Assembly (NCBI RefSeq): GCF_030410375.1 | Contig: NZ_JAUHHE010000003.1 | Location: 124,001 to 188,000, forward strand | Direction of reading: 5' to 3' | DNA from: Zwartia vadi | GTDB lineage: Bacteria; Pseudomonadota; Gammaproteobacteria; Burkholderiales; Burkholderiaceae_B | Length of the DNA stretch: 64,000 nt | Shown: positions 1-9,096 of the stretch, in pieces | Position numbering within the stretch: the first letter of the stretch is position 1 | How the letters are laid out: every line of letters begins with the position of its first letter | The notes under the pieces: model-generated | The model's input: the letters and a program-made list of their open reading frames with translations, nothing else | Told to the model about the DNA's origin: nothing | The model's database searches: none | Position numbers and translations under genes: made by a program

Positions 1-436
1 AGTGAATCGCGGCGCGAACTTCCTGGAAGCTGCCGCAGCGACAAATATTTGTCATCGCGTTATCAATATCCGCGTCTGTAGGTTTTGGATTTTTAGCGAG
101 CAAATCGGTCGCCGCCATCAACATGCCAGACTGGCAAAAACCACACTGTGGCACCTGGTGATCGATCCAAGCCTGTTGTAATTTTGTCAGCTTGCCATCG
201 ACAGCAAGACCTTCGATCGTTGTGACGCTTTTGCCATCAACCGCACTGACGGGGATGACACAAGAGCGGATCGCCTGGCCTTCGAGCATGACTGTACAGG
301 CGCCACACTGGGCCACACCACAGCCGTACTTAGTCCCTGTCAAGCCGACTTGCTCCCGGATTGCCCATAACAACGGGGTGGAGGGGTCCACATCAATAGT
401 GTGTGGTTTGCCATTGACAGTTAGTTTTATAGCCAT
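1..436 (-). CDS. (2Fe-2S)-binding subunit of a molybdenum hydroxylase (IorA-like), partial
   Basis: The reading frame starts at an ATG at 436 and runs off the left edge, so about 145 residues are visible. It has the two-domain pattern of the small subunit of xanthine dehydrogenase/isoquinoline 1-oxidoreductase-type enzymes. A plant-type [2Fe-2S] site lies near residues 39-59 ([13 protein letters not shown], then a later Cys). A second [2Fe-2S] site follows (QCGFCQSGM, later NICRCG). These centres pass electrons from a molybdopterin subunit, which would lie outside the window to the left. The family is usually just over 150 residues, so nearly the whole protein is present. A GGGAG stretch precedes the ATG. 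The substrate cannot be told from this subunit. Confidence 0.9.
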   Translation of the reverse strand, partial: MAIKLTVNGKPHTIDVDPSTPLLWAIREQVGLTGTKYGCGVAQCGACTVMLEGQAIRSCVIPVSAVDGKSVTTIEGLAVDGKLTKLQQAWIDHQVPQCGFCQSGMLMAATDLLAKNPKPTDADIDNAMTNICRCGSFQEVRAAIH

Positions 437-601
437 TTGGGAGCTCCCAGTGCGATGTTGAATTGTCTTAAAAAGAATTAAGGCGAAGTTCTTGTTCTCA
501 ATACATAAAGTTACTACTCCGCAGCCCTCAACAACGCTTGGTGCATACCCTATATTCGAGCAAACATAGCGCCTGAGCGCGAATGGAGCTCAAGCACGAT
601 T

Positions 602-630
602 AAGCCCCTGCTGATCGCTCAAGCGGGCTT
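602..630. other. inverted repeat downstream of the DUF1854 gene
   Basis: AAGCCC at 602-607 can pair with GGGCTT at 625-630. A smaller CGCTTGAGCG hairpin is nested inside when read on the minus strand. It sits just past the stop of the minus-strand DUF1854 gene, where a terminator would be expected. No T-run follows on either strand, so it may be a processing or stability hairpin rather than an intrinsic terminator. The rest of the 437-656 gap shows nothing else I can name. Confidence 0.3.
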
Positions 631-656
631 GAAAAGGGTTGGTCAAACGAGAGGTG

Positions 657-1121
657 TCAGAGAAAACGATCGAGTATGCGGCGGCTGTGCTTATCGAGCT
701 GTTGCATATCGGGGACAGAAAATCGCAGGCCGTGACTATCAGTGATGATGAGGTTGCCGCCACTGAGTCGACGGATATCCTCCTCGCCTTTGAGCACAAA
801 TTTCGTCGCACCCCGATCAGTCATCACATCCCAGGTGCTGGGTGTTGAGTAGGTTGATACTTTTAACAGTTGCCGGATCACGGGCATGACTTCACGGGAG
901 GCTATTTCTTCGTGAATGAGGATACGGATATCCTCTGGCACGTCTGTCAATCGCTCGATCCAGAAGACCTCTTTACCCTCCGTGCTCATTAAGGCAACGA
1001 ACTCAAGCGGCGCATGAACAGGAAACGCACGGACAGGAATTACTCCCTCATGCATGGTGCCATCTTCGAGACGCAACACCAAACGACCGGCTAAATTACG
1101 GCTGAGCTGAAAGTCATCCAT
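657..1121 (-). CDS. cyanophycin-associated DUF1854 family protein
   Basis: This 154-residue protein matches the DUF1854 family, which recurs next to cyanophycin synthetases and the ABC exporter seen here. Its molecular function is unknown. I chose the ATG at 1121 (MDDFQLSRN), which overlaps the last 8 bases of the ABC gene, over a longer frame that runs deep into that gene. The tight overlap implies co-transcription and translational coupling with the exporter. The protein has no signal peptide or membrane segment, is rich in short beta-type stretches, and is probably cytosolic. A regulatory or adaptor role for the exporter is inference only. Confidence 0.8.
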   Translation of the reverse strand: MDDFQLSRNLAGRLVLRLEDGTMHEGVIPVRAFPVHAPLEFVALMSTEGKEVFWIERLTDVPEDIRILIHEEIASREVMPVIRQLLKVSTYSTPSTWDVMTDRGATKFVLKGEEDIRRLSGGNLIITDSHGLRFSVPDMQQLDKHSRRILDRFL

Positions 1122-3399
1122 TGTTAGCCTCGCTAGAACTCGGCAACGGGGGTTCGGCATCGAGCTGACGGGTCTGTGCTTCGTAGAGCGCATGATACGC
1201 ACCACCCCGCGCCAATAAGTCCTCGTGATTACCAATCTCGACAACTTGTCCGCGATCCAGTACGACCAGTCGATCCGCTTTGCGCAAGGTACTTAACCGA
1301 TGGGCAATCGCAATCGTGGTACGACCCTGGATCAAATTGTCCAGCGCTTCTTGGATTTCCATTTCAGTTGTCGTGTCGACCGATGAGGTTGCCTCATCAA
1401 GAATCAAGATTCTGGGATCGATCAACAATGCGCGCGCTATAGAAATGCGCTGTCGCTCACCTCCAGACAGAGCCTGTCCACGCTCGCCGACAAGAGAATC
1501 ATATCCCTGGGGCAATCTTAAAATGAACTCATGCGCACGCGCGGCGCGCGCTGCAGCAATCACTTCTTCGCGTGAGGCGCCGGGTTTACCGTAAGCAATG
1601 TTTTCTGCGATCGTGCCAAAAAACAAGAATGGCTCCTGCAGAACCAAGCCGATATTGCTTCGGAAAGAATTGAGTGAGTACGAGCGGATGTCGACACCAT
1701 CGACGCGTATACCGCCCTCGGTGACATCGTAAAAGCGGCAAATCAGATTCACCAGAGAGCTCTTGCCGGAGCCGCTATGGCCCACCAAACCAATCATCTC
1801 GCCCGCGCCGATGTTCAAATTGACATTGCGCAGCACCGTCCGGCTGCCATACCTGAACCCGACGTTGCGGATCTCGATTCGGCCTTCCATACGTTCAAGG
1901 GGTACGGGGCGCTGCGCATCCGGCACGCTCGAGACATGATCCAAAATATCAAAAATCCGCTTGGCTCCAGCAGCGGCCTGCTGGGTATACGTCACAATCC
2001 TGCTCATCGAATCCAGACGCGTGTAAAAACGTCCGATGTACGCCAAAAAAGCAGCCAGCACACCAACACTGATGGCGCTGGAAGCGACTTGGGTAATACC
2101 AAAAATCCAGACAACCAACAAACCGATTTCGGTCAAAAATGTCACAGTCGGTGCAAACAGTGCCCAGATTTTATTGATGCGATCGTTGACACTCAAATAA
2201 CGATCATTCGCTTCACGGAAGCGTGCGACCTCTCGCTTTTCCTGGGCAAAAGCCTTGACCACACGAATGCCCGGAATCGTATCCGCCAGCACATTGGTCA
2301 GCTCACTCCAGGAGCGATCGACTTTTTCAAAGCCGAAACGCAAGCGATCCCTCACCATGTGAATCATCCAAATAATGATCGGAAGGGGAACCAAGGTCGT
2401 GACAGCAAGCCACGGATCAATAGACAGCAAAATCGCAGCCGTCATCAAGATCATCAGCACATCATTGACGAAGTCTAGGAAATGCAATGAAAGGAACAGA
2501 TTGATGCGATCTGTTTCACTGCCAATTCTCGCCATCAGATCGCCCGTGCGCTTGCCACCAAAAAACTGCAGAGACAAAGTCTGCAAGTGATTGAAGGTCG
2601 TTGTGCGCAAATCAGCACCGATTCGTTCACTTACCCAGGACAGTAAATAGGTGCGTGCCCAGCCTAGCAGCCACGCCAATAAGGCCGCGACAACCAGACC
2701 CGTCAAATAAAGTGTGACCAAGTCATAATCGATCGGCTTGCCATTTTGAAATGGAATCAAAATGTCATCCATCAATGGCATGGTCAGATAAGGGGGTACC
2801 AGCGAAGCGGCAGTCGACATCAGCGTCAACAAGAGACCGACAAGCAAAGGCAGACGGTATGGTTTGGCAAAGCGGGCCAAACGCAGCAATGCCCATGTGT
2901 CGCTCGGTCCTGTCGGCGCGGCATCGCACACGGCGCACTCATCCTGATCGGGTGCGAAGGGTGTACCGCAAGCCGGACAGGAGGCGGCATCAACCGTAAT
3001 TTCAGCGTCGGGATCTCGCAGCTTTTTTTGCAAATTACCAAAAAGCTCAACCATCCGTGCCACAGCGGGGACAATTCCCAGCGTGTGGCGCCAAATCCCT
3101 AAACGGGTTGTGCCGTCGAACAGCTCTATAGCGCCAACACCTGCGTGATCGCGGTGCTGCAACGACTGTGTGGTTGAAACCGTCCAGACAAGCCAGTCCG
3201 CCGAGCCCGGCGCGCGAGAAAACAAACGGTTGGAGGACAGGACCAGCGCACCGGAAGCAAAAAACAGCTGCTCGTCCAGATCGGGCTCAAGCCAAGCAAG
3301 GACGTGTTCATCCGGCTCCAACAGCGCAGTCAGTTCACCTGACCAACTGGTGGGCATCGTAGGGCCGAGCGTAAGCTCAGAGGCGGAGAGTGTTGTCAT
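1114..3399 (-). CDS. cyanophycin-associated ABC exporter with N-terminal sensor-like extension and zinc ribbon
   Basis: A 761-residue half-size ABC exporter. The core is standard: a membrane domain from about residue 183 to 460, Walker A GHSGSGKS at 540-547, signature LSGGERQ at 644-650, Walker B ILILDEA at 664-670, and the H-loop in AIAHRLSTL. The unusual part is a cytosolic extension of about 170 residues ahead of the first helix. It begins with a beta-rich segment (about 20-130) that looks like a PH-type fold, followed by a four-cysteine zinc ribbon (C141, C144, C155, C158). The gene is transcribed divergently from the two cyanophycin synthetases and overlaps the DUF1854 gene. Related proteins are annotated as cyanophycin-metabolism-associated. 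The substrate is unknown; the dipeptide beta-Asp-Arg or a granule-related function is speculation. Confidence 0.85.
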   Translation of the reverse strand: MTTLSASELTLGPTMPTSWSGELTALLEPDEHVLAWLEPDLDEQLFFASGALVLSSNRLFSRAPGSADWLVWTVSTTQSLQHRDHAGVGAIELFDGTTRLGIWRHTLGIVPAVARMVELFGNLQKKLRDPDAEITVDAASCPACGTPFAPDQDECAVCDAAPTGPSDTWALLRLARFAKPYRLPLLVGLLLTLMSTAASLVPPYLTMPLMDDILIPFQNGKPIDYDLVTLYLTGLVVAALLAWLLGWARTYLLSWVSERIGADLRTTTFNHLQTLSLQFFGGKRTGDLMARIGSETDRINLFLSLHFLDFVNDVLMILMTAAILLSIDPWLAVTTLVPLPIIIWMIHMVRDRLRFGFEKVDRSWSELTNVLADTIPGIRVVKAFAQEKREVARFREANDRYLSVNDRINKIWALFAPTVTFLTEIGLLVVWIFGITQVASSAISVGVLAAFLAYIGRFYTRLDSMSRIVTYTQQAAAGAKRIFDILDHVSSVPDAQRPVPLERMEGRIEIRNVGFRYGSRTVLRNVNLNIGAGEMIGLVGHSGSGKSSLVNLICRFYDVTEGGIRVDGVDIRSYSLNSFRSNIGLVLQEPFLFFGTIAENIAYGKPGASREEVIAAARAARAHEFILRLPQGYDSLVGERGQALSGGERQRISIARALLIDPRILILDEATSSVDTTTEMEIQEALDNLIQGRTTIAIAHRLSTLRKADRLVVLDRGQVVEIGNHEDLLARGGAYHALYEAQTRQLDAEPPLPSSSEANNG

Positions 3400-3638
3400 T
3401 GCTGCGGCAGAAGGGAATCTTCAGTCTGGAACACCGACTGCAACAGAAATCTGTTCATTGAGAAAATTTGGCTGGCTCGATATGCTGTTCACAATGCAAG
3501 TATAACTAGCATATGGACGAAGTATCAGTCGCGACGGGTGTCAGCCTCAACCAAAGGTGCTTTTTGCTGCGATAATGACACATGCATGACATTGTGCAGC
3601 GCAACAATGTACCTTTAAAGCAGCTTGAATCGTTTCTT
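3400..3638. promoter_or_regulatory. divergent promoter region between the ABC exporter and the CphA2-like gene
   Basis: This 239-bp gap must hold the promoters of both cyanophycin transcription units. It is AT-richer than the flanking genes around 3455-3515. I could not assign a convincing -35/-10 pair or a clear operator palindrome on either strand. Confidence 0.4.
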
Positions 3639-5795
3639 ATGAGCACATGTAACATCTCGATTCTGCGCAGTATCCATTTGCGCGGACCGAACATCTGGAC
3701 CTATCGCCCCGTCATTGAGGCGTGGATTCAATTTGATGGCCTACAAACGCTCCCTGCGCCGACCCTGCGCGCCGCATACGAGCGTTTATGCCTCATGGTA
3801 CCCACCCTCTCGTATCCAGGCCCAGGCATCGAAGCATCGCGGGATACTCCCTCCTTGTTGTCCTCAGGTTTTTGGTCTCCTCATTTACTTGAGCACCTCA
3901 CGCTCGTGTTGCAACAACTCGCCGGCATGCCCGGCGGCTTTGGACAAACCCAAGCCACCTCCCAGCCGGGACTGTACAAAGTCGTTGTCCGCGCTTGGCA
4001 CGAAACGGTGACGCGACAAGCTTTTGAATTTGCCCGGACGCTAATCCTCAGCGCGATCAGACAAGAACCCGTCGAAGTCAGCGAAATGATCCAGACGCTT
4101 CATGACTTGCGTCTGCAGTATTGCCTCGGTCCGAGCACAGCATGCATTGTTGATGCCGCAGACGATCGGGATATTCCAGCTATTCGATTAAGTGCCGGAA
4201 ACCTGCTGCAACTAGGCTATGGCGTCAATCAACGCCGCATCTGGACTGCGGAAACAGACAACACCGGCGCCATTGCCGAGACCATTTCCCGCGACAAAGA
4301 TCTGACCAAGAGCCTGCTTCAGGCCTGCGGCGTGCCCGTACCAGTTGGGCGCGAAGTGAACAGTGCTGCGGACGCATGGCAAGCTGCGCAAGACTTAGGT
4401 TTGCCTGTCGTGGTGAAACCAAGCGATGGCAACCATGGGCGCGGCGTATTTACCAACCTCTCTTCAAAAGAAGAGATCGATCAAGCTTACTCGGTCGCGA
4501 TCGAGGAAGGCTCGAGCGTCATTGTTGAACAATTCATCCGGGGCAATGAGCATCGACTCCTGATTGTGGGTGGCAAATTGATCGCCGCTGCAAAAGGCCA
4601 ATATGCCACGATTACCGGCGACGGCCATCAAACAATCCGGGAACTGATCGACTCGCAACTCAACGCGGACCCTCGACGGGGCCACGAGGAAGATCAGCCG
4701 CTGAATTACGTCCGTCTGGACTCCGCTGCCATCCTCGAAATTGCCCGACAGGGTTTTGCCCCCGACGACGTCCCCAAAAACGGGCAAGAGATCACGATCC
4801 AACGTAACGGCAATGTGGCGTTCGACTGCACGGATGAAGTCCATCCCGATGTCGCTGCCATCGCCTGCACAGCTGCCCGGATAGTAGGCTTGGACATCGC
4901 GGGCATTGACCTGGTCGCTGAAGACATCTCAAAACCTCTCGCCGCACAGCACGGCGCAATCGTAGAAGTCAATGCAGGCCCGGGTTTGCTCATGCACCTC
5001 AAACCTGCACTGGGGCGGCCCAGACAAGTCGGCAAGGACATCGTTGGCTACACCTTTCCGCCAGGCGATATGGCCAGAGTGCCTGTTGTAGGCATCACCG
5101 GAACAAGTGGAAAGACGCTCACTGGCAAGCTCCTCTTTAATCTCCTGACCCTGCATGGCTGGCGCACTGGCTTGGCTTCGAGCGAAGGTCTGTTCGTTGA
5201 TCGCCGCAAGCTTCGCGCAGGCAACTGTGCCGACCATGCGAACGGCAGACGCGTCCTGCTGAACCGAGAGGTAGAAGCCGCCATCATCGAAAACGGCTGT
5301 AAACAGATCCTGACCGAGGGACTCTCTTACGAACGCTGTGAAGTCGGCATCATCACCAACGTCGACTGGACAGAAGATCTTGCCGCCTACGAAATATGTG
5401 ACGAGATTGATCTGGTGAACATCTACCGGACACAGATGGATGTCGTGTTGCCAAGTGGCATGGCGATTCTAAATGCGAACGATGCGCGCGTGATGGGTTT
5501 GGCTCAATATTGTGATGGCACCGTTACCTTGTTTAGTCATCAGGCTCAGCTGCCTGCACTGACTGCACATATTGCGAACGGTGCGCGCGCCGTGTTTGTC
5601 GATCACGGACAGCTTATTTTGGCCGAAGGTTCCGTGCGCCGCAATCTCTGCCCGATTGCTTCAATCCCGGTCATCAGACAGAACGACCAGTCCGTGCACA
5701 TCACCAGCGTGCTCGCGGCCGCTGCGGCGGCCTGGGCACTTGGGGTCTCTCCCGAACTAATCGAAGCCGGCCTCATTGCGTTTGAAATAAACTAA
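3639..5795 (+). CDS. short cyanophycin synthetase paralogue (CphA2/CphA'-like) with degenerate, truncated Mur-ligase half
   Basis: This protein is homologous along its whole length to the CphA encoded just downstream, but it is 718 residues instead of 856. The start at 3639 (MSTCNISILR) aligns with the CphA start; an upstream ATG at 3582 would add 19 residues. The N-terminal and ATP-grasp regions are retained (RDKDLTKSLLQACGVPVP, VVVKPSDGNHGRGV). In the ATP-grasp half the STGG motif of CphA (378-381) is replaced (NVAFDCTDEV). In the Mur half the P-loop reads GTSGKTLT (488-495) instead of GTNGKTTT, and the DHLGM motif is lost (TEDLAAY). The protein stops where CphA residue ~705 would lie, so the C-terminal Mur domain is absent. 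Cyanobacterial CphA2 enzymes are likewise shortened and are reported to polymerise beta-Asp-Arg dipeptide. The same activity here is inference. Confidence 0.85.
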   Translation: MSTCNISILRSIHLRGPNIWTYRPVIEAWIQFDGLQTLPAPTLRAAYERLCLMVPTLSYPGPGIEASRDTPSLLSSGFWSPHLLEHLTLVLQQLAGMPGGFGQTQATSQPGLYKVVVRAWHETVTRQAFEFARTLILSAIRQEPVEVSEMIQTLHDLRLQYCLGPSTACIVDAADDRDIPAIRLSAGNLLQLGYGVNQRRIWTAETDNTGAIAETISRDKDLTKSLLQACGVPVPVGREVNSAADAWQAAQDLGLPVVVKPSDGNHGRGVFTNLSSKEEIDQAYSVAIEEGSSVIVEQFIRGNEHRLLIVGGKLIAAAKGQYATITGDGHQTIRELIDSQLNADPRRGHEEDQPLNYVRLDSAAILEIARQGFAPDDVPKNGQEITIQRNGNVAFDCTDEVHPDVAAIACTAARIVGLDIAGIDLVAEDISKPLAAQHGAIVEVNAGPGLLMHLKPALGRPRQVGKDIVGYTFPPGDMARVPVVGITGTSGKTLTGKLLFNLLTLHGWRTGLASSEGLFVDRRKLRAGNCADHANGRRVLLNREVEAAIIENGCKQILTEGLSYERCEVGIITNVDWTEDLAAYEICDEIDLVNIYRTQMDVVLPSGMAILNANDARVMGLAQYCDGTVTLFSHQAQLPALTAHIANGARAVFVDHGQLILAEGSVRRNLCPIASIPVIRQNDQSVHITSVLAAAAAAWALGVSPELIEAGLIAFEIN

Positions 5796-5839
5796 ACCAC
5801 AACTCCAATCGCCCCCCTCTTTATCTCCCAGGAATCCAA

Positions 5840-8410
5840 ATGGAAGTTTCTAGAATTCGCGCCTTACGTGGCCCTAACTTGTGGAGTCGTCACACCGCCA
5901 TCGAGGCGGTTGTCACCTGCACGGGAGATGAGGCAGACCTGGACCAGATGCCAGGCTTTGTCACAAGGTTGCGAGCCCGATTTCCTGAAATGAAACCACT
6001 GCGTCCCCTGGGCCACAAAGAGCCCATTACGGTCGCACACGCTCTCGAGGCCATCACGCTTGGACTGCAAGCTTCGGCAGGGTGTCCTGTGGCGTTCGGA
6101 CAAACGACCGCGACACCTGAGCAAAACGTTTTTCAGATCGTCATTCAATACAGCGAAGAGCCTGTTGGACGGCGCGCACTGGAACTGGCTGAAAATTTGT
6201 GTCAGGCGGCACTCGACGATTCCCCGTTTGACATCAAACGCGCGCTGGCCGAGTTACGCGAGCTCGACGAAGATGTTCGGCTCGGACCTAGCACGGGGTC
6301 GATTGTCGATGCTGCCGTCGCTCGAGGCATACCATATCGACGCTTGACTGAAGGGAGTCTGGTCCAGTTTGGCTGGGGTAGCAAACAAAAGCGTATTCAG
6401 GCCGCAGAAACAAGCGGGACCAGCGCCATCGCCGAAGCCATCGCCCAGGACAAAGACCTCACCAAAATGCTTCTGCAAGCTGCTGGCGTGCCCGTGCCAG
6501 AGGGTCATGTCACACGTGATCCAGACCAAGCCTGGGAAATCGCGAATCAAATCGGTTTGCCTGTGGTGATCAAACCGCGCGACGGCAATCAGGGCAAAGG
6601 CGTCGCCGTCAATATCGAAACGCGAGAACAGCTGAACAAAGCCTTTGATGTCGCATGCACGATCAGTCGTGACGTGATCGTCGAACAGTACATTCCAGGA
6701 CACGATTTCAGAATGCTGGTGATTGGCAACCAGCTGATCGCAGCCGCCAGACGCGATCCGCCGAGTGTGATCGGTGACGGTCAGCACACCATCGCGCAAC
6801 TTGTTGAAACGGTCAACCTCGATCCCTTGCGCGGTGATGGCCACGCCACAGCGCTGACCAAGATTCGTCTCGACGATATCGCATTGGCTACGCTTGCCAA
6901 TCAGGGCCTGACCGCCCAATCCATCCCTGAAAATGGACAACGCATTTTGTTGCGTAATAACGCCAATCTCAGCACGGGCGGCAGCGCGACCGATGTCACA
7001 GACGAAGTGCATCCAGAACTTGCCGCTCGCATGATTACGGCCGCCCAGATGGTCGGCCTCGATATTGCCGGCGTCGATTTGGTAGCCGAAACCGTGATCA
7101 AACCGATGGAGGAGCAACGAGCCGGAATTGTGGAAATCAATGCGGCTCCCGGACTGCGCATGCATCTCAGTCCCTCTTTCGGTAAAGCACGCCCTGTCGG
7201 GGAAGCCATCATCTCGACGATGTTTGCAGAAGGCGACAACGCGCGCATCCCTGTGGTGGCCGTGACGGGAACGAACGGAAAAACAACGACTGTTCGCCTC
7301 ATTGCGCACATCATTCGCGCAAGTGGCAAGCGCGTGGGGATGACAAACTCTGACGGCGTGTATATCGAGCAACGCTGCATTGATACTGGCGACTGCAGCG
7401 GTCCGCGAAGCGCCCGCAATGTGCTGATGCACCCCGATGTCGATGCCGCAGTATTCGAAACAGCGCGTGGCGGGATTTTGCGCGAAGGCCTCGGCTTTGA
7501 TAGGTGCGATGTCGCAGTCGTGACCAATTTGGGGGTGGGCGACCATCTTGGCATGAACTTCATCACATCCTTCGATGGGTTGGCGCTGGTCAAGCGAGTC
7601 ATCGTTCAAAACGTCGCGCCAACCGGTGCCGCAGTGCTCAACGCCATGGATCCAATGGTTCTAAAAATGGCTGATGCATGTCCGGGATCAGTGGTGCTTT
7701 TTGCGACAGATCGCCTGAACCCTGCTCTAAACACCCATCGCGCCCAAGGCAAGCGTGTGGTGTTTATCGACGGCGAGTCCATCGTCGCCCAAGAAGGTAG
7801 TTTTGAAAACAGGATTCCCCTGAAGTCCATTCCTTTAACACGCAATGGCAGCATTACGTTTCAAAATGAAAATGCGATGGCCTCTGTTGCAGCAGCCTGG
7901 TCGCTTGGCATTGACTGGCAAACAATCGCCATTGGACTTTCGACCTTCGTCAACGATGCCCAGACTGCGCCCGGCCGTTTCAATGTCTTTGAATATCGCG
8001 GCGCGACGCTGATTGCCGACTATGGACATAATCCCGATGCCATTCAGGCGCTCATTCAAGCCATCGAAACCATGCCGGCCAAACGTCGAATGGTTGTCAT
8101 CAGTGGCGCGGGGGATCGACGTGACGAAGATATCGTGCGTCAGACAGAAATTCTTGGCGAAGCATTTGATCAAGCAATCTTGTATCAGGATCAATGCCAG
8201 CGCGGACGCGAAGACGGAGAGGTTCTCGCGCTTCTGCAACAAGGTCTGAAAAATGTCTCTCGCACCAAGGAGATTATCGAGATCCGGGGAGAGTTTTTGG
8301 CCATTGATACGGCCTTGGCCAAACTGCAACCTGGGGATCTGTGTTTGATCTTGATCGACCAGGTGCAAGAAGCGCTCGATCACATCGCCCTGCGTGTCGG
8401 GCAGGGCTGA
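5840..8410 (+). CDS. cphA: cyanophycin synthetase
   Basis: This 856-residue enzyme builds cyanophycin (multi-L-arginyl-poly-L-aspartate) by ATP-dependent addition of Asp to the backbone and Arg to the side chains. The N-terminal domain is about 1-160. The ATP-grasp domain (about 200-440) has VVIKPRDGNQGKGV, the STGGSAT motif at 378-384 and EINAAPGLRMH. The Mur-ligase-like half has P-loop GTNGKTTT at 477-484, ARGGILREG near 542, DHLGM at 568-572 and a complete C-terminal domain with DYGHNPDAI. All catalytic motifs look intact and the length is normal. AGGA at 5830-5833 supports the ATG at 5840. It lies 44 bp behind the short paralogue and is probably co-transcribed with it. No cyanophycinase or isoaspartyl dipeptidase is in the window. 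Confidence 0.97.
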   Translation: MEVSRIRALRGPNLWSRHTAIEAVVTCTGDEADLDQMPGFVTRLRARFPEMKPLRPLGHKEPITVAHALEAITLGLQASAGCPVAFGQTTATPEQNVFQIVIQYSEEPVGRRALELAENLCQAALDDSPFDIKRALAELRELDEDVRLGPSTGSIVDAAVARGIPYRRLTEGSLVQFGWGSKQKRIQAAETSGTSAIAEAIAQDKDLTKMLLQAAGVPVPEGHVTRDPDQAWEIANQIGLPVVIKPRDGNQGKGVAVNIETREQLNKAFDVACTISRDVIVEQYIPGHDFRMLVIGNQLIAAARRDPPSVIGDGQHTIAQLVETVNLDPLRGDGHATALTKIRLDDIALATLANQGLTAQSIPENGQRILLRNNANLSTGGSATDVTDEVHPELAARMITAAQMVGLDIAGVDLVAETVIKPMEEQRAGIVEINAAPGLRMHLSPSFGKARPVGEAIISTMFAEGDNARIPVVAVTGTNGKTTTVRLIAHIIRASGKRVGMTNSDGVYIEQRCIDTGDCSGPRSARNVLMHPDVDAAVFETARGGILREGLGFDRCDVAVVTNLGVGDHLGMNFITSFDGLALVKRVIVQNVAPTGAAVLNAMDPMVLKMADACPGSVVLFATDRLNPALNTHRAQGKRVVFIDGESIVAQEGSFENRIPLKSIPLTRNGSITFQNENAMASVAAAWSLGIDWQTIAIGLSTFVNDAQTAPGRFNVFEYRGATLIADYGHNPDAIQALIQAIETMPAKRRMVVISGAGDRRDEDIVRQTEILGEAFDQAILYQDQCQRGREDGEVLALLQQGLKNVSRTKEIIEIRGEFLAIDTALAKLQPGDLCLILIDQVQEALDHIALRVGQG

Positions 8411-8416
8411 GGTGTA

Positions 8417-8986
8417 TTAGGTTTTTCCTTTCTCGCCTGATGATCCGGGCGGGAAGGGAAACGTCGAAAACATCGCGCGTGTCTGATCCTGCATCTTGTC
8501 CTGCATCTGAGAAAACAGATTCTTGCTTTGCTCGACGTAGTTGTTCATCATGTTTTGCACCATGGGCGTTTGTGCAGTCATAAATTGTGACCACGCTTCG
8601 GGAGCAAACTGATTGGTACCGTAGAGTCCCTTGGACTGATCAGCCATCTTCTCCTGAATTTCCATGAAAGCTTGGATGTTTTTTTCAAGATATGATCCCA
8701 TCATGCCTTGCATGGCATGACCATAAAAGCGGATCACTTGCGCGAGCATGGTTGAGGAGAACATCGGCATGCCGCCACTTTCTTCTTCGAGAATAATCTG
8801 GAGCAGAATACTGCGGGTTAAATCCTCGGAGGACTTCGCATCGACGACTTTGAACAATTCGTTTTCCAGCACCAGCTGCTTGACATCAGCAAGTGTGATG
8901 TAAGTACTGGTTTGGGTATCGTACAAACGACGGTTGGGATATTTTTTAATCAGGCGTACGGATGCGCCCGTTGCTGCTTCAGTCAT
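8417..8986 (-). CDS. phaR: polyhydroxyalkanoate synthesis repressor PhaR
   Basis: A 189-residue protein with the PhaR N-terminal DNA/PHB-binding domain (RLIKKYPNRRLYDT, about 11-70) followed by the PHB accumulation regulatory domain (MLAQVIRFYGHAM region). The C-terminus is rich in Gln and Met. PhaR represses phasin and other PHB genes and is released when it binds nascent PHB granules. It is the last gene of the phaC-phaB-phaR series, with GGGGA upstream of the ATG. The stop is 6 bp from the convergent cphA stop, so the two storage loci abut tail to tail. Possible PhaR-like sites elsewhere in the window are listed among the findings. Confidence 0.95.
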   Translation of the reverse strand: MTEAATGASVRLIKKYPNRRLYDTQTSTYITLADVKQLVLENELFKVVDAKSSEDLTRSILLQIILEEESGGMPMFSSTMLAQVIRFYGHAMQGMMGSYLEKNIQAFMEIQEKMADQSKGLYGTNQFAPEAWSQFMTAQTPMVQNMMNNYVEQSKNLFSQMQDKMQDQTRAMFSTFPFPPGSSGEKGKT

Positions 8987-9055
8987 TACTGTCCCCAGAT
9001 CTATCTGTCTATTTGACCACTTAAATACGCATTACTCAGCCACTCGAGACCAACT

Positions 9056-9085
9056 TGCCAGTTGGATCGATTGACCCAACCGGCA
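9056..9085 (-). other. RNA hairpin between phaB and phaR
   Basis: TGCCAGTTGG (9056-9065) and CCAACCGGCA (9076-9085) form a 10-bp stem with a 10-nt loop. The single mismatch becomes a G-U pair only in the minus-strand RNA, which suggests selection on that transcript. No T-run follows. It could stabilise the upstream phaCB mRNA or reduce read-through into phaR. Confidence 0.5.
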
Positions 9086-9096
9086 CGGGTCATCCG

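Noticed and set aside
1777-2478. A 233-codon plus-strand frame opposite the ABC exporter
   Set aside because: It is rich in His, Gln and Asn, as expected from the reverse of the exporter's codons; no start signal or family match.
6254-7609. A 451-codon open frame on the minus strand opposite cphA
   Set aside because: It lies wholly within the intact cphA coding region, has no recognisable family and shows the His/Asp/Arg-rich makeup of an antisense shadow.
8411-8460. Possible shared terminator between cphA and phaR
   Set aside because: Pairing is imperfect, lies within the phaR coding end and has no T-run in either direction.
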